Below are positions 57,591 to 64,000 of a DNA stretch of 64,000 nt, piece by piece. The notes beneath the pieces are model-generated. The model saw only the letters and a list, made by a program, of their open reading frames with translations, had not been told where the DNA came from and searched no databases. This DNA is from Astrocystis sublimbata. Lineage: Eukaryota; Ascomycota; Sordariomycetes; Xylariales; Xylariaceae. The DNA lies in the NCBI GenBank assembly GCA_022453515.1, contig JAJNNY010000005.1, forward strand, positions 1,221,256 to 1,285,255, given 5' to 3'. Numbering within the stretch: the stretch's first letter is position 1; the number at the start of each line of letters is the position of its first letter. The position numbers and the translations under genes are program-made.

Positions 57591-60500
57591 TGTTTCGGAG
57601 TGAGCCGCGTCTGGGGTGACGGGCCCAAACAGACGGAACTGCACAACAGGGGCGTGTGGTCAAGACAAAGGTAATCCCACTCCTATGAAATGATGCCCGA
57701 AGAGAATTATATGAAGAGAATTACAATACAGATAGAATAAAAGGGTATGCAATGATCAAAGTGTGTGCATGTGAAGCGAGTGTATCTTGCTCTCGATGGC
57801 GCTCGGGCCGCTAATGTGAGCAGAATGAAAGCCTCCTATATAAGATATCAGACTTATGGATTGCGGACTGGCTTGGGGGCAAGTACCACCACGACGGGTC
57901 ATAATAGGCATTATAGGTTTATTGTTTTTTTGAGAAAGATGACAAGATCGTCAGACGGAAACAGCCCTACCACCCCTGCTCATATTGTCCCCCCCAGACC
58001 TGAGGTTCCACGCCGCTGCAGCCGAAATAGACTAGGTGAGAGGTTGGGGACCATGTCGTTATTGCAAGCTCGGTACAGTATTGGAGGCGTCGTGGCACTG
58101 CTAGGGGCTAGGCTAAGAGAAACACCGACATCATCGATATAATTGGCAAATACACGCACCATCAGCCAAATTGGCTCGTGGGTATGCGATACCTTCTTTC
58201 AATGCGACGCCAGATGATGCAGCCATGTAGTAATTATCTTGGACACCAACTTGGGCCGATACCCATCACGATCACCCCATGCAGCACGTACTGCAGTCAA
58301 GTGAGTTTGCTCGCATAGGCACAAATCAAAAAGCAGCGCTCAGACAGAAGACATGAATAACGGATCTGCTTCCTAGAATGGCTAGGCGTCGGGTTCGCGA
58401 TACTCGTTTGAGATGGAGACAAGAGGATCTGCTGTGATTGTACCGCGCTAAGAGCACACGGAGACTCCATGGCAGATATGGGTTCTTACTACTTAGTTCT
58501 TACCTGGCGAGCTGGGGGCCTGGATGCCTGGCCCGCGACGGGACTGCGATTGGTGATCACTAGATGTTGTTTCGCTCTGTATCTCCATACAAATACCGAG
58601 CATCTACTAGTACGACCTAAATTAGTGCTGATCAATTGATAATACCGTCTTTTCGTGATGGGGCGGCATTGACAGGTCTTTACTATGTATCTAGATAGGT
58701 ATTACAGCCAATGTTTTGCGTGGTGTCTCAGCTGTTCTGACAATATGTCCAACGTTGCGTTTGACATGTTCGTGTAAGCAGAGGCAATATGTCGTGTATT
58801 CAAGAGCCAATAGGAATAATCAATTGAGAAGGTGGCCAAAGTGCATATACACGTAGTCCATGAAGAGGAGGCGGGCGGGACGATGAACTGGAATTTAGAA
58901 AGCTTCAGACCGCGGGCCAGAACGAGCGACTCGATCCAATGTTACCGCCGTCGCTGTCGATGTTGCAAAAGGATCTCGCCGTGCACCGCAGTGTCTTTTC
59001 CTCTCTCTCTCTCTCTCGATACTATTACGATTACTATTGTTTTGTCGCAACATGCCAATGATCTGATTTTCTCATGAAGTACACAGGCAGTACAAAGTGT
59101 GGCAGCTGAAAAGCGAGCTCAAGATTACACCACATCAGGGGGGCGAGGCTGATTGGCTGAAGAACGACACCCTGGGTCTGAGCTGATAATTTAGTGTGCA
59201 ACCTGTAAGCAAGCCAAGCAGCCCAAATTTAGAGTCAGCCCCCAATAATGTCGAAAATTGTATAGCCATCCCTCGCCATCCGTACCTACATAAGTAGGTA
59301 ATCAAAATGGGCACCAAAATAGCATAGGCTAACCTCAGATGCGCGGCCATACGAGTGGGTGTGTATGGGTATACTGAGGTACACATATGTGGTTCGTTCG
59401 ATCAGTAAGGAGTCAAGACCTCACTTTGAACCCTTCTTTCTACATGCGTACTGCTTGCATATCAGCCAGTGGACAGGATGAGTCTTGGGGTACTATACGA
59501 GTACATACGCATCGGAGAGAGGAACGAGAGCTCTCGTCTCAAAGCACAACTCAATAGACCGATGGACAAGACACAACCTTGAAGAAATACACGACGGACA
59601 TATAGGCCTCGGCGTACTGCGTCAATTCGAGATAGGACATGTAGTTCTTCGGTAGCAAGCACCACCGGTAGCTCAAAGGCCACAGACTACCACGCTACCA
59701 CCACCATTCGTTTCAAGTTAATGACGAATGAGGGTTGTAGCGGAACCGCGATAAGGCTGATTGAGGCTAGAATCTCGGTAGCGGACTTGTGCTTGAGCCC
59801 TGTAGTATCTAATATCTAGGCACAGGCATTGTCAGGCCCGTCAGGATGTTGTTTGTGAAGCTGTCTCGAGGACTGCCGCGCTTGTCTCAGGTGGGTAGTA
59901 TTGCAGGAAGTAGGCGAGGCGCCATGGAGGCTACCGATTCCTCCTCGCCTATTGTTCCGAGCAAAGGACAAGTACCATGCCTCTCTGTGTCTGCAGAATC
60001 GTGGAGTTTCGCAAAGCCAAAGAACTAGGGGTCGCCGTCCTCCCGAGGAAATTGCCCCCCGAAAAGAGGAATGCGAGAGCATGTGAAAGCCGGCTAGCAT
60101 GTTTGCGCAGCAGTTGTATATTATTTGGGGTCCGAGATGTACGTGAGCGCATTCCGTGCCCATGCTCTTCCCGTACGAAATCGAATTGATGAATCACACT
60201 GGTTGGATGAACAAGTAGAGCTGCCGACGTCCAAATTTAGCGGCTGACCCCCGAAATCAGCAGCAATGACGGCGCCCATTCCACAATGACGAAAGGGGGC
60301 CGAGCAGCCAGCAACGGGGGAGCATGGGATGCAGCATAGGAACACAAGGCATTGTTCGTTGCTCGGTGGTGTTTCGTCCGCAAGTGCATCCCGCCTTGCA
60401 CCCCGGCGCAACTGCAATGCAACGTCAAGTAGGAAAAAGCACTGTGGCACCATCTGTATCACCATCACTCACTCTTTATATCCATATAGTACTCATATAA

Positions 60501-62646
60501 GCGCTGCGAGGCAGTAAACATGGGCGAGGGCCTACACGCTCATTCTCACCACCATGTTTAGATAGGAAGGCTGAGACGTGTATCGCTCGCCCCAGCGGCA
60601 GTTGTCGTGTAACGTGTAACACAAGTTGCTGCGCAAGATGGACATGGACGGGGCCGGCAGTGAGCCGGCGGAGCCGAGGCGCTCGGTGCCATTGTCGTTG
60701 AGATTACCGCAGCTGCGATGTTGTCTTTCAACATACCTGGGCACACTTGGTGATACCGACCCAGGTGGTTGTTCAGTGCTGCTACTGCGGTGCTCTACTG
60801 CAATCATTGTCCACAGTCCGCGCACCGCTTTCTATGCGATCTGTGGCCCCGTGGGTCCTCAGGTAAGTGGCTGGGGATGACGGAGCATCTGTGACGTCGT
60901 TTACTGCAGCTCCGCGGCGTCGCTCAGCGAGACTCGCTGTTGCAGGTGTTTCGGTGTTGTGTGCCATTGTCTCTCGAAGCTAAGACAGGTTGGCGAGAAG
61001 ATGTACCACGGTTCAGTAAGGGGGGGGACGTCATCGGCAACATGTTGCAAGGGGAAGACGTGTACGCATTTATGGAATCAAATTGTACGCTACCTCGAAC
61101 AATCAGTGATTCCCTCCGCGAAAACGGCACAACACAATTGATTGGTCCCCCAAGCCGACATCTTGCCAAGAGTCTCGGTGAACTGGAGGACAGACGGCAA
61201 AAGGCCCATGTTCGTTTCCATAAAGCGAGCTTGCTCTGTAGCGATAATTTACAGAGAAGGCGGATGGGACCGGAATCGCGACGACATCCCATAGTCTACA
61301 TGTTCCCATTAATTGTTCGCGATTCTTGTGTCAGCTCACCTGGGCCAGGTATAAATATACCTTCAAGATCAACCAATCAGAAACAGATGTTCGATATCTG
61401 ACATGGTGATCCTAAACAACGGGATGCATTTGTGTGCCAAAACTACCTAGGTACACAATATTCTAGACTTGGAGTGGCTAATTAATCGTCCTGTTCAACT
61501 ACTATATGCAATGCTTATTCCGGAGTCTCTTAGAATAGAATAGGTCTACCAAACCGTGAGGTGGTTCGTTATCTAGTGAAGAGCTCTGGTGCCAATAATT
61601 GGGCTCGCTCGACCCAGATCGGCATGTTGCAGGCGATCTATCGATGAGACAACCTATGACACTACACATGGAAAGAAGAGTCTGGGCGTTACTACCCCCT
61701 ACGCATACCAATTTGTAAAAACCTATTTCATAATCGTGACAACAGAGGAGAACATAGTACCTTAAGTATCGACGACAAGGTTCTCCAATCGGCGGATGTT
61801 GCTGCCTGATTAGTCTTCGTTGAAAGTTGAGGAATCGAAGCTGGGTATAGTGTCTTGGCAAGAAAAGCCTGGCTCGGGTTTCTTTTTCTTATAGATAATT
61901 AGAGGTGTTTGCCATGGGTCATCCAAAATCTTTTACTTCACATTTCCATTGCTTATCTGAGGCAGTGATACCTGCGAAGTAAGGTAGGAGGTAAGCGGGT
62001 TGTCAAGTCATCTTTATGAGTCGCATACTGGAACCAACACTGATGTTGCTTAATCCTCCGAAGGACTCATATGCTCAATTGCTATACTAGATAGTAGGTA
62101 ACGCATCATTGCTGACTGTTACAACCGCCAGATTTCTCCAGGCACCCAAGAATGTAGCGATAGGTACACCTGCGTTGTTCAGAATCGCCGTGCAACATGT
62201 GTACCTAGCTAAGCGTCCGACTAGATTGACATTTACTCGGCGCGAATTACCTCTTTGTCACGAGAAGCCAGGTGAGCCACATTGAGAATGCTAGTTGTTC
62301 ATGCATTGAGACAACCTCTATTCTTTCAATCACAATAGAATATTCAGATCGCCACGACTGATGATTGGTAGTAAAATTACACATCGTCACGTGGAACAGA
62401 CCTGTTCTCAAAGCCTTATCATTCTCGCGTATCATGAAGGATATCAAAAAACCTCATATAAAAAGAACCCCGTACCCTAAACACCGTTGCCTTTTCAGTA
62501 CCGCTACCAAGTGCCTAGGTGTGGTATCGTGCATCTACCTATGCACATGCTATAATCATATTCCTTCTCAGTCTTTTCCAGTAAAGTCTAGTCGCCATAA
62601 AGGGACGACCGACATCCATGCTCTTATTTGTCACGGATGTGATGCT
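57591..62646. other. 5 kb gene-poor interval
   Basis: Between the 5' side of the GMC-hydrolase gene and the 3' side of GDH, both on the minus strand. Open frames up to 154 codons (for example 60940-61401) overlap others on the opposite strand and carry no domain. It contains a CT run at 58997-59013 and a CCTGGATGCCTGG element at 58519-58531. No tRNA, transposon or RNA gene recognised. Confidence 0.4.
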
Positions 62647-63998
<1,352 letters not shown>

Positions 63999-64000
63999 GG

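Noticed and set aside
60940..61401. 153-codon plus-strand frame in the right gene-poor interval
   Set aside because: No domain, and overlapped by opposing frames of similar length; codon third positions are not biased like the real genes.

Overview
The window comes from the nuclear genome of a filamentous ascomycete, most likely a Sordariomycete. Genes are broken by short spliceosomal introns (about 50-170 nt, GTAAGT/GTATGT-like donors, CTAAC/CTGAT-like branch sites, YAG acceptors). Families present include fungal NADP-glutamate dehydrogenase, an Any1-type PQ-loop protein, a Zn2Cys6 regulator, a fungal Scc4 and a fungal Rai1. Intergenic DNA is sprinkled with TACCTAGGTA-type short motifs. There is no bacterial-style operon, CRISPR array, rRNA or recognisable intact transposon. 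All exon structures below were built by hand from frame continuity and splice consensus, and every multi-exon model closes in frame.

Layout, left to right: the 3' end of an unidentified gene (2-217, +); an AT-hook protein with a repeated 47-residue exon module (944-2397, -); an Any1/SLC66A2-like PQ-loop membrane protein (4595-5693, -); a Zn2Cys6 transcription factor with an internal zinc cluster (9956-11503, -); then about 13.3 kb without a convincing gene (11504-24771). A denser block follows: Scc4/Mau2 cohesin loader (24772-28013, -), divergent from a YheT-type alpha/beta hydrolase (28581-30110, +); Rai1/DXO decapping nuclease with 11 exons (30294-32245, -); an unidentified small protein (33330-34057, +) converging on Get4 (34164-35330, -); tRNA-Gly(CCC) (36050-36119, -); and a small single-span membrane protein (36232-36928, +).

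The right part holds an epoxide-hydrolase-like protein without the usual nucleophile motif (38883-40674, +), an ELO fatty-acid elongase (41570-42793, -), COX6 (44636-45474, +), a chromodomain/AT-hook/Hda2-3-like chromatin protein (46873-51125, -), a GMC oxidoreductase fused to an alpha/beta hydrolase (53136-57590, -), about 5 kb without a gene, and the 3' two thirds of NADP-glutamate dehydrogenase (62647-63958, -), which runs off the window.

Most genes are housekeeping and not a pathway cluster: RNA 5'-end quality control (Rai1), tail-anchored protein insertion (Get4), cohesin loading (Scc4), respiration (Cox6), lipid metabolism (ELO, YheT-like, GMC-hydrolase), nitrogen assimilation (GDH) and chromatin silencing. 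I see no defence system or secondary-metabolite cluster. The most unusual items are the exon-repeat AT-hook protein, the multidomain chromatin and GMC fusions, the 8-nt microexon in RAI1, the epoxide-hydrolase-like gene with a frame-displaced segment, and the long gene-poor interval.
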